A program made the position numbers and the translations under genes. The notes under the pieces were generated by a model. The model was not told the origin of the DNA. It searched no databases and saw nothing but the letters and a program-made list of their open reading frames with translations. This document shows positions 1 to 12,485 of a DNA stretch of 64,000 nt, one piece after another. The stretch is from Pezizomycotina sp. ARF18. Lineage: Eukaryota; Ascomycota. Numbering within the stretch: the stretch's first letter is position 1; each line of letters opens with the position of its first letter. The stretch spans positions 1 to 64,000 of the forward strand of contig AZLU01000134.1 in NCBI GenBank assembly GCA_002224055.1, read 5' to 3'.

Positions 1-52
1 AAAAAAAAAAAGAGAGAGAGAGAGAGTTAGTGGGACGAATAATGATAATCTT

Positions 53-84
<32 letters not shown>

Positions 85-3000
85 TGGCCTACAAGGGGTT
101 GCGAGCTTGACCGTTAGCATGTGCTTCGTGAAAGGCAGGCCGATCGCTTTTTTAGCAGCGCTTTTGCTTGTTCGCCTTTTTTCCCACAAGACAGTTCAAC
201 TTGTATTTTCTCCGACGATAGCGGTATGAGAAAGCCAATCGGCCCCACAGTTCTGTCTCGCAAGAGAGAGGAGAGAGAAAAAAAAAAAAGTGAGCGCCTC
301 GGAAAGTTCCATTTTCGTTTCGGTAAAAGAGACGTCGAGACAGTTCAGGTACGAAGGTATGAACTTAATATCACAATTGTCTTCACGACAATTGGACATT
401 AGATGGAGTGTCTGAGATTCGGCAGGACTATCCATGACCCAGGAAGTCCATGTCCTTCAACGAGTAAAGTAAAATAGGGTCTCTACTATACGTGTGGAAT
501 ACACCACTAGAGAAGTCCTACGAATATCGCCACTCTTTTAACTTACTTTTCAGCTGCTGTACAAAGTCTCATCGAGTAAAAAAAGGCCTTATGAAGTGAC
601 TATTGTCGGAAAAACCGAATCGACAGAGATGCCTTGGAGAATTTGAATTCCCGCTCTATTTCAAAGAGGAGCGCTTTCATAAAAAAAAAAAAAAAAACAC
701 TACTGTACGGCTGCCTCTGCTGATAATTCTAAACGATTCGTGTCGCTTGCTCGCTCCTACGTTATAGTAGCCATTCAATTCTCAGCCATTCTCTTTCTCA
801 TACATTTATCGGCTTTAGAAATTCGTACCTGCCTATCGTCGACATACATACATGCACAGATATAGGGCCACACGTATCTCTTCAGCAAAGCCCACGAGAT
901 CGTAAAAAAAAAAAAAAAAAAAAAAAAAATCGGCCCCCGGCCCGGTATTCTGCGCATTTCGGCGCGAGCTTTTTTAAACTTTGATTGCATTTCCAGGTGA
1001 CGAGAACAGGAAAGTAGAGAAGAGGATAAAGGTTTCGGAAGTGGAACGTGCCCCACCGACGGGCTGCGGGTTTCCTACGAAAGACTTGAAAAAGTTGAGG
1101 ACCAACAACTAATATAATATAAGTGTCGCTAATAGAAGAATTAGACTTTTCGACGATTTATGCAATGGACAACATCGCAGGAAGGCTAGAGAGGGAAATA
1201 AAATAAAATAAATAAGAGGAAATAACCTCATTCCAAGTCATGAGACTTTAATGGAAGGGTCTCCGAATTTTTATAATCTAGTACAAGAACAGGAACTAAA
1301 ATCGTAAGGCAATGGGAAAGTGACGAACTAAATCCGGAAGTCAGAGCAAGAAAACTCAATCCGTACGCTATCAGGCGTATCGGAGCACAACGGGTGTCGG
1401 GAAGTTGATCTTGCTTTTTTTGATAATATTACATCTTCCCCCCCCCCAGGTTTAAGCTTGTTACCCATTGATTAGCATTTTATCGTCAAAAAACGTCATA
1501 CGAGAGAGGTCTCGCTTCTCGCGCGCGAAAAAAAAAAGAGGCGTGGATGCCTGAGCTTGTCAATCAAAAACTTTGAGAGGGACTGTTTCACCCAGAAACT
1601 GGAAATATCCGAGAATCGGAGCTCGCACTGATTGGATACGAGAGAGGGGGAACAATCCCAAGCTGCATGCGGTATATCCTCACATAAGGAGCTAACGGGT
1701 CTTTTTTTATTTTTTATAACAGTACGTATGTGGTGTGCAACTCTGATAAAAGCTGATAATGCTTTCCGGGATATTTATTTTTATAGATTAAAGAACAAAG
1801 GACAACGGGGTTTCATCTTTTTTAGGTATGCGGGGATGATCACTTTTTTTTTTTGACAGGTAATATTTTGTTTGATACTCTAGTCGGCATGAACTTCGAG
1901 AACGACGTGAATGTTCCGAGAAAGGCTTTAAGAAAATTGAAATTAATGAGCTCGTCTGGATTCAGCTACCCTTATCGTTATTATTCAAACCGTCACCATA
2001 CACGAAGCTCAGAAGCAGGGGTCGCAGAGCCAGCCATCCGGAGCTAAGATCTAGAATAACAAGCCGACGCGCAGATGGTGACAGTTTCATATGAACTACG
2101 CGCGTTGCCTATAGCCTAAGGTGCTCAGAGACAGCAAGAGAGAAATGGTATTGTTACTAGGAGTGGCTTGTATCTACCTGGGTATCTACAGGCAGCAGAA
2201 TTTTTTTTTTCTTCTCCTTGCTGCGCTTTCTAGCGCTTGAATATATAGATATATCAATTTTGCCGATAAGGCGCAACAACGTACGTGTGGAAAGTTGGAA
2301 GTGAATTTCCTTTACAAGCAATTACATATTTTGATTCCGCCGGAAACAGAAAAAAAAAAAAAAAAGACTCCTCTTTGCCTCCCGATCTTACTCTTGTCGG
2401 TTTTGGAGCTCCAGGGGGAGCTGTACCGGTACCTCTCCTATTTAGCTCCCCTATTTAGCCAACCCCCGCAGCCGCCGGTGCCACCATCATCGATTGCGTT
2501 ACTGACTGCATCACACGTGAACATGTAAATATAACGAAAAAGTAACGAAAACGTAATGAAAGCAAACGGTGCCCACTGCCCAGATCAGCCCTATGTGATT
2601 TTTTTTTTTTTTTTTGGTTGGTTGGAGGAAAATGCTTAGTTTCACGACATATACAACTGAAAATTATTATTTTATTCCAACCAGATCATTTTGCTATTCC
2701 GTCCAAATGAAAAAAAAGAAACTTCCTTTTTATTCTTCCTTTTTGGTCCTTGACAGGGTCTTCAGGAGAAGGGGAAAAAGAAGGGAATCAGCAATTGGAC
2801 ACGAAGATACAAGTACCTCGACCGCTTAGATTGTATCGTTGGTTGAGAGAATTCCATAGATAATACGTAAATACTAACAAACAGGATGAGGGACACACGA
2901 AAAGGTGTGATTGAACTTGCATGGTCGACGTGCATTATCCAGCTTATCTACAGGTCGCCCGTTTTTGATGCCCTTTTGGACCCTGCTTTTGAAAACTGGC

Positions 3001-3310
3001 GACGCTGCATATGCGCAACGATAGAGATATATATTATCATTATCAAGTAACTCCTTTTGTTGTATTATTATTATTTATTGGAGGAGAATCCCAGTTATCT
3101 TTTTACTTCTGTCCCGGGTTTTTTCTATCTTTTGAGTATGCCCCAATCAGGAAGAACATCAAAATCTGAAAATAAATAAAATAAGAGAGAGACAGAGCCT
3201 TCTAGAATACCATCCAGACCCCATGAAGATAAGTAGGTAAAAAGACGTCATGGATTTTTTTTATTTTTTTTATCTTCTCTCTTAAAATGAGAAAGGCCAG
3301 CTTGTGGAGC

Positions 3311-3349
<39 letters not shown>

Positions 3350-4714
3350 TACTTTCGGTTAAACGCACATACATAACCCTTTCCCTTCTTGAGAGCTCAC
3401 CAACCACACAAAGGGAAGTTCCATCATCATCATCAATATAAAAGGTTGTTACACACCTCGCATGACTTCATCTTATTTTTATTTTACTTTAGAATCGATT
3501 GTGGAGATACCGTACATTATTATCGTAATATTCTAGATTGATAGACAAAGTTGAACCCACAGAATCCACTGAAAAAAAAAAAAATCCACTGATCGCATCC
3601 AGAAAAAGAGCATTGCCATCGATGGGAGGTCGTTGAACAACACCCCCTCTCCTCCGAGGAGAATCACCAAGCGATCAAAGGATCCTAGGAAGATCTATTG
3701 ACCCTTGGTAGCTCAACAAAGAAGATTCGTTTCGAAACAAGCAAGGGAGAAAGAAAAATAATAAGGTCGGAGAATCGAGCTAATAAACACGTCGATCCGA
3801 CAACCCCCCTGTACCCTTGACGAATTAATCTGTTCCTCCCTTTACCGTATTGATTATTTTTGCAGCGGGTTTTTTTTTTTTTGACAGGTCTTGGCCGGCT
3901 TTTAATAAAGATCGATTCCTGAGACATTAATTCGTCCCGTATCGTTGGGAAAATCACAGCTATGTAAGGGACCTATAGATCAGCTCATTTGCAAACCGTT
4001 ACAAACGGATCTTTTCGTGCTGAAAGTACGGTAAGCTCTTGTCCTACGTAACTTTTGGTTCACCAAGACAGCTGGCGATAAAGAAAAATATTAACGGCTT
4101 TCTCCACGCTAGTTAATAAAATCGTCCTACGTATGCCAGTGGAATACAGATATATCTCCAGGAACACCGTCTAATCTCAAAAAGATCCTTGAAGTTCCTA
4201 ATTAGAGTAAAGGTCCGATATTGTAATCCTGATGGCAAATTTTCTGGTTGGCTGAACTTCTTGGTTACATTTTAGCATTCGAGGAAATAGTTAACCCAGA
4301 AAGATCCATGGCAGGAGTAATTGAAAGGGATGAAATCATATGGCGTGAAGTTATTCTTTTAGCTGCTATAATCATGGGATTAAGCTTCGGAGGCCCAGAT
4401 ACTAGCTACTGAATAGTAAGGTAGAAAAATCGGCAACGAATGGTATACTGGCAAGCTTTCAATAAAACTTCTTTCTACTTCCCCACGTTTTTTTTTCCTT
4501 ACCCCAGATTTTCAGTTAGATATAATTCGAGGTGTTGGAAGTTTAAGCTTATTTCAACTTCGATTCCTATGCGTGCATACAATTCAATGAGCCAAATTTA
4601 AAAGCTTGCAAATTGCAATACATCCTTTTCGCGTTATTTTGTCCCAAATCTCGAGGCGATCATCAACCTATACGCAAAAACTATTAACCTTTCAACCCCT
4701 TCCTTATTCTTTGC
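1..4714. other. Gene-free, homopolymer-rich DNA
   Basis: No conserved protein is recognisable on either strand. The stretch holds many A or T runs, for example around 53-83, 905-929, 2600-2616 and 3311-3348, a C run near 1438, and only short open frames without codon bias or intron support. The opening 26 bases are an A run followed by an AG repeat. It resembles intergenic DNA of a repeat-rich fungal genome. Confidence 0.6.
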
Positions 4715-5175
4715 TATTATATACTTTATCTTTTTTATTAAAGGTTATTTAAATTTTTTTTTTTTAAAAAAAACCCCATTTTAATTTATTCTTTTAATAA
4801 TTACTTAAGTAATCTTTAATATTTAATAATTTAATTAAAAATACTTTTTATTTGAAAATATTATAGTTAGATTATTATATTATAAGTATATTTATTATTA
4901 ATTTATTATATTAAGGCTTTAATACTTTTTAAACTTATTTTTAAGCTATCTCTTTTTTTTTAATAAAATTTAATAAATCTTATAAAAATTAATATAATAT
5001 TTTTTAAAACTAATATAAATACCTTATAATAGATAATTTATTATATTTTTATAAAAATCTAAAGACTCAGATTTTAATATTTTAATAAATCTTATAAAAA
5101 TAAAATCTTTTTAAATTAATATAATATTATTATTAAAATAATTAAAAATATTTTTATTTAGCTTTAAACATCTTA
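4715..5175. repeat. AT-rich island, probably RIP-decayed repeat
   Basis: About 460 bp made almost only of A and T, dense in TA steps and nearly free of CG. Flanking DNA is far less skewed, so the boundary is sharp. In Pezizomycotina such islands usually are transposon copies mutated by repeat-induced point mutation. No coding remnant is readable, so the original element cannot be named. The following 100 bp contain a TATA-like stretch and look like possible regulatory or terminal-repeat sequence, but this is weak. Confidence 0.5.
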
Positions 5176-7647
5176 ATAGACTTGTATTTCCAAAGCTACA
5201 AGTAGTATATAACCAGGGAGTATTTTTCACTTTAATAAACTGTTAGGGCAATAGCATCTCTAGCATTCATGTATTTATGAAAACAAACTATAATTCAACT
5301 CAAGGTCACTTACTTGTTTTACTTACCATTGCTATGATCGACGAACAGTGCAGTATCATAAAAGAGGTTTGACCAACTGTGAATTGGTTGACATGGGATG
5401 TTGCAACCTTTACTAGTCGATATCTTCAGATACCCTGCCAACCGAGGCCCTTTCCTCTAGCTCTGATTCTTCCGCTGACCCTAGCCCTGAAGCGCGATTC
5501 GCGGAATTAAAATTTTTCTCCCTCTAAAAATAGTTGTATAACGAAAAACGAGCATGGTACGCAGTGCAATACCCCTTAGTAATTTTCGCATTAATTTTCG
5601 TTTTATCATATCACACAGAAATATTCGATTTTGCTGGTATTCACGGGTTTCCTACTTCTTATATATACCTATGCGCCATAGAACTCATTGTAATATAATT
5701 AATAGCCAATTCTACAGATATATATGGATCGCGTATATTAAACATATAACTGGGAGAGTACAATTTAAATGCGATGATAGGTTTCTTTGTACCTATCTTC
5801 CTTTTTTATTTATTCTACTAAAAATGATACTAGCATTGAGGGATATTCCTTTTAAATATATACCGTGGTTGACAGACGAAGTAGAAGTACACAAATATAT
5901 AGAAAACGTATCTAGATATCGTATAAGGTGTTATGAAGCTAGCTGCTTCAAATTCAGACGAGGAAAGGGGTTAGCAGATCAGAATTCATACGTAGTTGCC
6001 AGAGAGGAGCTTGATCAGAGCTGAAAGCAGGTAGCTATAGTTACCTACACCGATCGAGCTATCTCGATTCATGAACTTTAGAAGTTATAAATACAATTAT
6101 CAATCCCCATATCACACGAAACCATAAACTTGCGCAACTGTGTATACGCCTAGTCGCGTGACCAGGATCAAGCTCTCCGTGTGAGAATTTTGACAGTTCA
6201 TATTTAATCCTCCCCACCGCTTTCAAATAGATAATCTATATAAATATCCCGAACAAAATCATACTTCAGAAGCGTTATCTCGTGCTTGCGCTTTTATATT
6301 CTGGGCAAGAAATTGAAGCCTGGTACTATAATTCAAAGAGTTAGTATACACTCGATCATTCCACTTTAGTTTGAAAGTATTATAAGCACATAACCTTTAT
6401 ACAAATTTAAAAACACTCAGCCTTTCATACCAATCTTTAACCAAAGCAATGGTTTGGGAGCGGGAAAACCAGTCTCTCTTCTATTTAGTAGACGCTTCAT
6501 CTTCAAATGCTGTTAACGTATATACGTATCCATATCATCGCAGTATGCGCCCACAGACGGCCGTGAAGATTTGAGCGCCAATAATCCTAAATTTGTTCTA
6601 GCTTGAGCTTTTAAACATATATTTTCAAATTATTTTCCTTTTAGCTTTTACAGATAGCAGAACCAACAAAGCTTTTAACAGACCGGCGAAAATGCCGGCA
6701 GGCGTTCAATATGCATCGACTTGAAATACGCCATTCATTGTATTGCTGATAGAAACCGGGGCGAGTATCGTGATGGGACAATGTCGTTTTTATATCTTCA
6801 ATTTTCAGGTACGGTATTTTTTTTATTTTATTTTTTTTCGATTTCAGGTTTTTATGTTTTTTGTGATATCTATCCATATACAAGAGAGATCCGATCTTGA
6901 ATAGTATCGTCGCCAATTGAACCGGAACCACGCCTATAATATATATATACGTCTAATAATCTAACCGATGAATTCAATATCGTGATGGGTATATCAATAT
7001 CTGCCCGTGATGAAAATAACACGAAAAAAAGGGAAACGATAGCAGTTTAAACGAAACCGAAATTCCCCAACGATTCGTTTACCAACCTAATTTTTTCTCC
7101 TGTGCTACAACTGTGCTACAAAGCGGTGACTGCATAGCAAAGATTACGGCGGACAAGCTGTCGGAGGTCCACCGAATTGCGGGTCAAAGGGGTATAAAAC
7201 GGAAAAAAGAAAAAATTTTGCATATGAGAAATCTCGGAATGCCGATGCGCTGGATGAGAACATGGGAGGTTTTCTTTTTTGGCTCGCTAGAAGGGGTTTG
7301 GTTATCCGCGGCACGTCTACTACAGCAGTGACCACACGATAAAAAAAAAAAAACCCCCCCAATCCAAGGTAATTAATTACGCAAAGCAGATAAAATAAAA
7401 TTCATACATTCCTACTAAACCACCGGAATCTCATCGCCCGAAACTCCCGCAATTGGATTGGAATATATATATGTTTCCTATCATCTCCATATTATCTATG
7501 CTTCATTGCTATTTGTTTTGCGCAGTTACGTTTATTTCGAATACAGCATCATTCTCAAAAGTTATTCCTTCTATCCAATCGAATCCCCTGCGGAGAAACA
7601 GAACCCCGGTGGATTAATTAATTTGTGACTCTTGGAAAAAAAAAGAG
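5176..7647. other. Gene-free stretch upstream of ETF-QO
   Basis: The longest open frame here is 156 codons at 5554-6024 on the plus strand. It is rich in Ile, Tyr, Phe and Arg, as expected from AT-rich non-coding DNA, and shows no family motif. Nothing else is supported. The last few hundred bases should contain the ETF-QO promoter and leader. Confidence 0.5.
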
Positions 7648-9813
7648 ATGTCGTCAGCATCGCAAGGCCCTCGCCAGAGGGCTGTTCTGCGTTCTAACCT
7701 CTCATCAAGGGCACCCTCGAAAGCCCATTGCCGCCCTAGAGCAATTGTCAAAAGCTCGTCCTCGTTACACACCGCCTCTTTAGTATCGCAATCGCCCACC
7801 GGCCAGCACTTAGCGCCAATGCTGCTGCTGCTGCTACTTCCTCCCCTTCCTCGTCATCATGCTCGTCTCATTCACCTCACATGCGGAACTCGTGCCGCTT
7901 CTCCTCTAGCCTCCTCCGTCGCGGCCACGTCCGCTTCCTCGACCTATCACCACGGCGGCGAAACCGCCACAACGCGGACGATGGTCTCCATATGGCCCGT
8001 GAATTCGACGAGGTGGACGTGTGTATCGTCGGGGTGACCCGCAGGCCTCGCCTCCGCTATTCGCCTGAAGCAGCTTGCCAATGAGGCCGGAACGACGAAT
8101 TTCGGGTCCTGCTGCTCGAAAAGGCTGGCGATATGGGTGCCCATACACTATCCGGGGCTGTAATAGAACCACATGCGCTCGAGGAGTTGCTGCCGGACTG
8201 GCTGAGCGAGGACAACGAGAACAGATTTACAAACGCGACGCCGGTGACGTCAGAGAAGATGAGATTCTTGACGAAGAAGATGTCTATACCCATCCCCGAA
8301 CCGCCGCAGATGAGAAATAAAGGAACTACATTCTTTCGCTGAACGAGCTGGTCAAGTGGATGGCAGAGAGGGGGAGGAGCTCGGCGTGGAGATTTTCCCG
8401 GGGTTTGCAGCGAGCGAGGTAATCTACAACCCTGATGGTTCGGTAAGGGGCGTCGCAACGAACGACCAGGGTATAGACAGGCAAGGTAACCCTAAGGCGA
8501 GCTTCGAACGAGGTATGGAGTTCCACGCTAGGATAACGCTCTTCGCCGAGGGGGCTCACGGTAGCTTGACGAAGCAGCTCGTCAAAAAATTCGACCTTAG
8601 AAAGAACAGCGAGCCGCAGACGTACGGTATCGGCCTGAAGGAGGTGTGGGAAGTGCAGCCGGAGAAGTTCAAGAAGGGTGAAGTAGTGCACACGTTAGGT
8701 TGGCCGCTACCTAAAGATACGTACGGAGGAAGTTTCATGTACCATTTGGCGACAACATGGTTACGTTAGGGCTGGTCGTTGGGCTGGACTACCCTAACCC
8801 GTGGTTATCGCCTTACGAGAATTTCAGCGCATGAAGCACCATCCTATCTTCAAGGAAGTGCTGGAAGGCGGAAATTGTATTTCGTATGGTGCTCGAGCGT
8901 TGAACGAGGGTGGATATCAGGTGAGAAAAGCTCTGCTCCATTTCAGTATCTATTCTGTCAATTAGTTTTAATAGCTAACAGGCTGTTGCGAACAGTCAAT
9001 ACCGGAAGTTATATTCCCTGGCGGTGCTCTAATAGGTTGCACAGCCGGCTTCTTGAACGTCCTAAGATTAAAGGAACCCATAATGCCATGCGGTCTGGCA
9101 TGCTTGCCGCGGGAGCCGCGTACTCGGCGCTCTCTGGCTCCTCAGACAAAGGAACAGTGATGCTATTCTTACAAGGATGCGCTGGAAAACTCCTCCATAA
9201 TGACCGAGCTCAAGGAAGTTCGAAACATGCGCCATCCTTCCACAACCCGCTAGGAATGTACGGCGGCGTTCTTTATTCTGGCATCGAAGCCTTCCTGCTG
9301 AAAGGGAAGGTGCCCTGACATTACACCAAAGGTTCGCGACCACGAGGCCACAAAGTCTGCGACCGTGCAAGAAGATTGAGTACCCGAAGCCGGACGGGAA
9401 GTTGTCCTTCGACATTTTGACGAACGTTAGCCGGACGGGTACGAACCACGAAGAGGACCAGCCGGTACACCTGCAAGTAGCGGACTGGAACAAGCACGCG
9501 CAGCAGGAATGGCCGAAGTTCAAGGGCGTAGAGAACAGGTTCTGCCCGGCCGGTGTCTACGAGTATGTCGAGGACAGCTCGAAGGACATCGGAGTCAGGT
9601 TTCAGATCAACGCGCAGAACTGCATCCACTGCAAGACGTGTGACATCAAGGCTCCAAGCCAGGACATCAACTGGACAACGCCTCAAGGTGGTGGTAAGTG
9701 CATACACTGGCTCTTTCATTCCTTTCGTGCTTTTTTTTAAGAATACATATAATAAATGATTCGGAGATTATGCTAACTTCAATTATTTAACAGAGGGTCC
9801 GAATATGTTATGA
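7648..9813 (+). CDS. Electron transfer flavoprotein-ubiquinone oxidoreductase (ETF-QO)
   Basis: ETF-QO is an inner-mitochondrial-membrane flavoprotein with a 4Fe-4S cluster. It passes electrons from ETF (fatty-acid and amino-acid oxidation) to ubiquinone. The leader from the ATG at 7648 is rich in Arg, Ser and Ala, as for mitochondrial import. The FAD site follows at about 8010-8060 (VCIVG, then a PAGLA-type turn), with [12 protein letters not shown] near 8142, [10 protein letters not shown] near 8631 and TYGGSFMYH near 8719. The cluster cysteines are in [10 protein letters not shown] (about 9539) and [11 protein letters not shown] (about 9618). One intron lies at about 8922-8994. A second at 9694-9793 joins a last exon encoding GPNML and the stop, matching the usual family end. 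Several frame breaks interrupt the gene. In the FAD loop the expected G runs are each one base short, and another break lies in the AGNDEF segment. Human deficiency of this family causes glutaric acidaemia type II. Its stop faces that of the Oms1-like gene 224 bp away. Confidence 0.97.
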
Positions 9814-10037
9814 CGTGATATGATGAGCCCAAGCAGTATAAATATAAATGTACATTATATAACTGTTGTCAAATACAGCTATTTATACAAATATGAGGCC
9901 TATATATACATATGCATAAATTTGAGTGAAGATGCTCGTGGCGAATTATACTGAAATAGAACGTATGTCGAAAGATGTCCGTGTGTCGTGTCGCTAAAAG
10001 CTGGCCTCTAGAAGGAAATAGCAAATTAAATAGACGA

Positions 10038-11242
10038 TTACTTAGCAAGTGTATCATTCTTGTTTTTATCTCGGCTTCTGTTGCCGGGCTCGGTTGTTTT
10101 TCTCGGCGACGCCTCGATCCACCATGTTGTTCCTAGGTGATACCGGCGAATTTTATCTATCTTCAACCCACTCTCTTCGAGAATCTTGCCAATATCTCTG
10201 TTCAGTAGCAACCCCACTTTTCCAGGCCGGGGCGTAAGCGTTGAGAAACGTATTTAACCAGTCGACTTTGATTTCCATGTTCCATGAGGAGTATCTTCCA
10301 TCCTCCTTACAGTGCGTTCTATATTCCTGAAGCAGTCTCACGGGATCTTTGTGTGAACATAACCCCATGGTCTGTAAACAAAGTCAAACTTCCTCCTTTC
10401 TCCCAGTTTCCCGCGCTTCTTGCTGCTGCTGTGGTTGTTGATGCTGTTGTTCGTGTTTCTTATCCTCCTTTGGAACTTTCGGCAGCGGTGGTTTCGATCG
10501 TCATCGTCGATGCGTCGCTTCTACAAACCGGACCCGCTTATACCTGGGATACTTCTCCCTGAAACGCCTTCCTCGCTACATTAGCATGTGCCCACTCGCG
10601 TCCACATCGTGATCGAACTACAGCTCCTGACGGGAATGTATTTATTATTCCTCCCCGTCCCGGAAACCTCCAGTACGTCACCGGCAGACCCCACGTCAAC
10701 CACCGCCTGAGCAGCAGCAAACCGGTGTTAGCTCGCTCCTTTTGACGAGGGAGTCGTATGTTCCGATATCTTCTCGTAGATTTCTACCGTGTCCTTGTAT
10801 CCTCGTGCTTCTTGAGGCGAGGGCTTCGGCGCGCTTGTAAGGGAGTCGAAACCGACGTATAATTTTTATCCTTTTCGATCTTGACGGCGTGGAGGTAAGA
10901 GTGTAAAGATACCCGCCGTAACGGAGAAGCTCAAAACGGCCAGGCCGCCTATCATTACGAGGGGACCTTTGCCGCGGAAGAGGACCCTTGCGGTGGGGGC
11001 GGGTTGTCGCTTTTGGATGACGACGAAGAATGAGGAGGAGAAGGAGAAGAGGGTTTCGGAGAGGCTTTACTAGAAGAATTTTCGGTGTTGTTAGGAACGA
11101 GATAACTCTTGGACTGATTGAAAGATACCCATTACTTGTTGCTGTCTATGTCTCTCGTACCTTGGGGGCTTCAGATGACTTAGTACCTGCGCGCCCGCCA
11201 TCTTCGGATGGACTGGCTTTGCAGTATGGGTTTCCGATCCAT
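10038..11242 (-). CDS. Oms1-like mitochondrial membrane methyltransferase
   Basis: Class I SAM-dependent methyltransferase of the Oms1 type, a protein anchored in the mitochondrial inner membrane; the substrate is not firmly known. The start at 11242 (context AACAATGG) opens a short exon with a basic leader (MDRKPILQ). An intron of about 100 bp ends near 11072. A Ser/Pro-rich linker follows, then one membrane segment, MIGGLAVLSFSVTAGIFTL (about 10955-10899), and the segment VEIYEKISEHYDSL. SAM motif I, GDVLEVSGTGRNNKY, lies at about 10680-10638. Later come VDASGHML, LQTMGLCSHKDPVRLLQEY (about 10372-10316), GCYWNRDIGKILEESGLKI and the family-typical YHLGTTWWIE near 10130. Frames must be joined at several points, as in neighbouring genes. 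It is divergent from mL40 across 317 bp and convergent with ETF-QO. The assignment rests on order and wording of motifs recalled from the family. Confidence 0.82.
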
Positions 11243-11559
11243 TGTTTGAACTTAATGATTGGAGGTCAGATCGAGATTTGAGAGCTGAGTTTATTGTGAG
11301 CAGATTCGCAATTGCTCCTCCTTGATGAATTGTGAATTGAACTTGTGAGGGTGGGGTGGTTCGTGGTTCGTTGGTGGGTGAGATTCGAGTTGAATCTTCA
11401 AAAAGTCTTTCGATGTTGGAGTTTCCATTCTCTATCGATAACCGGAAAAAAAAAAAAAAAAAAAAAAAGCAAATTTTGATTTTTCACCTTTGTGCATCTC
11501 CAATCTTTAACAACCACCACACGCCATCCGAACTCCACAAATTCTTCCAACAGGTCACA
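11243..11559. promoter_or_regulatory. Shared upstream region of Oms1-like gene and mL40
   Basis: A 317-bp gap between two divergent start codons, so both promoters must lie here or overlap. It holds a run of about 24 A residues near 11445-11468, on the mL40 side, of the kind that excludes nucleosomes. No clear TATA box is seen. Both products are mitochondrial, so co-regulation is plausible but not shown. Confidence 0.5.
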
Positions 11560-12253
11560 ATGATACGGCCACCGTCACTAATATCCTCTATCCTGCCACG
11601 GCTAGCTTCACCGCAGTCGTCGGTCTCGCTTTTCCTACCGCGATTGCGACCGTTACTTCCCAATGCTATACCTTCGACCGCGGTAGCGCCCGCAATACCG
11701 CTAGCGTGATGCAGCAGCCCGTACCAGTATCGTCGGTACGCCGCTCAAGAGACGCTGCGGAGGGCGAGGAAGGCCAGGGGCAAGGCTAAATGGATTCGTT
11801 CCAGTGGACGATCGGGTCCGTAAGTGCAGTCCCACATCCTAGCTAGTTTCTACGTTACCTGGCTATAATTTAATACCCGAGGAGGGAAAGAAAACTATTT
11901 CCTGATACTTTCGCTTTCTAGAGATAATGCGCAAGCGCTGGACCCTCGCCACGTTCTCGGCCGCCCGATGAAGTGGGGTGCCATGCGCGCCCTCCGTCAC
12001 TGGACAATATACCGCCCTGGCAGCTGCACAAGCACAAGCTCAAGAAGGAGCGGGAGCTCGAGCTCGAGCGGCAGTGGAACAAGATCCGGGACGCGTGCGA
12101 GAGCTCAGGCTGCAGGATGAGAGGCTATACCAATTCGCTATCAGCAACAAAAACGTGGGAATGTTCCCCATTGACATGAGGATACCGACGGATACGCCGC
12201 CGAAGCACGGGTGGAACGAGAAGTGGACGAGACCGGAGGAAGGAAAGCTGTAA
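11560..12253 (+). CDS. Mitochondrial large-subunit ribosomal protein mL40 (MRPL28 type)
   Basis: Component of the mitochondrial 54S ribosomal subunit. The start at 11560 sits in a good context (GTCACAATG) and opens a Ser/Pro/Leu-rich import leader. An intron at 11820-11921 (GTAAGT to CTAG) leads into DNAQALDPRHVLGRPMKWG. Next comes MRALRHWTIYR, then a long basic helix, WQLHKHKLKKERELELERQ, then LQDERLYQFAISNKNVGMF, and the end PTDTPPKHGWNEKWTRP. The pattern of a HWTI-hR turn, a charged helix and a terminal TPxxxGWNxxWTR fits fungal mL40. Two frame breaks (near 12015 and 12105) split these segments over two frames. The gene ends 232 bp from the converging TRAPPC12-like gene. Another mitoribosomal family with the same tail is possible but less likely. 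Confidence 0.75.
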
Positions 12254-12485
12254 ATATGCATGTGACACATTTTTCTTCTTTTTCTTTGCCACTAAAATAA
12301 GTATAAAGAAAGGCGGCCGCCTGGCGGAATGTAACATTACGTTTCTATCTGCAATAGACTGCATTGCTATCTATGATGAAGAGAATGGATATTCTACGAG
12401 CGAGTCAACAACGAACATGACATTTATGCGATTCCACGCCTTCCTAGGTACCCGAGGTGATACCACTTTTGTAGTTCCGGCTGTC

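Noticed and set aside
5180-5290. Possible retroelement terminal repeat beside the first AT-rich island
   Set aside because: Only a TATA-like stretch is visible; no matching second repeat and no element genes in the window.
5554-6024. 156-codon plus-strand open frame in the gene-free first 7.6 kb
   Set aside because: Composition follows local AT-rich DNA (Ile, Tyr, Arg, Phe), no domain or intron support, next to a decayed island. Not called.
7648-9813. Reading the interrupted ETF-QO and its neighbours as pseudogenes
   Set aside because: Conservation continues across every break, splice sites are intact, the same kind of small indel affects essential genes, and one gene (Pam18) is fully intact; sequencing error explains this better.
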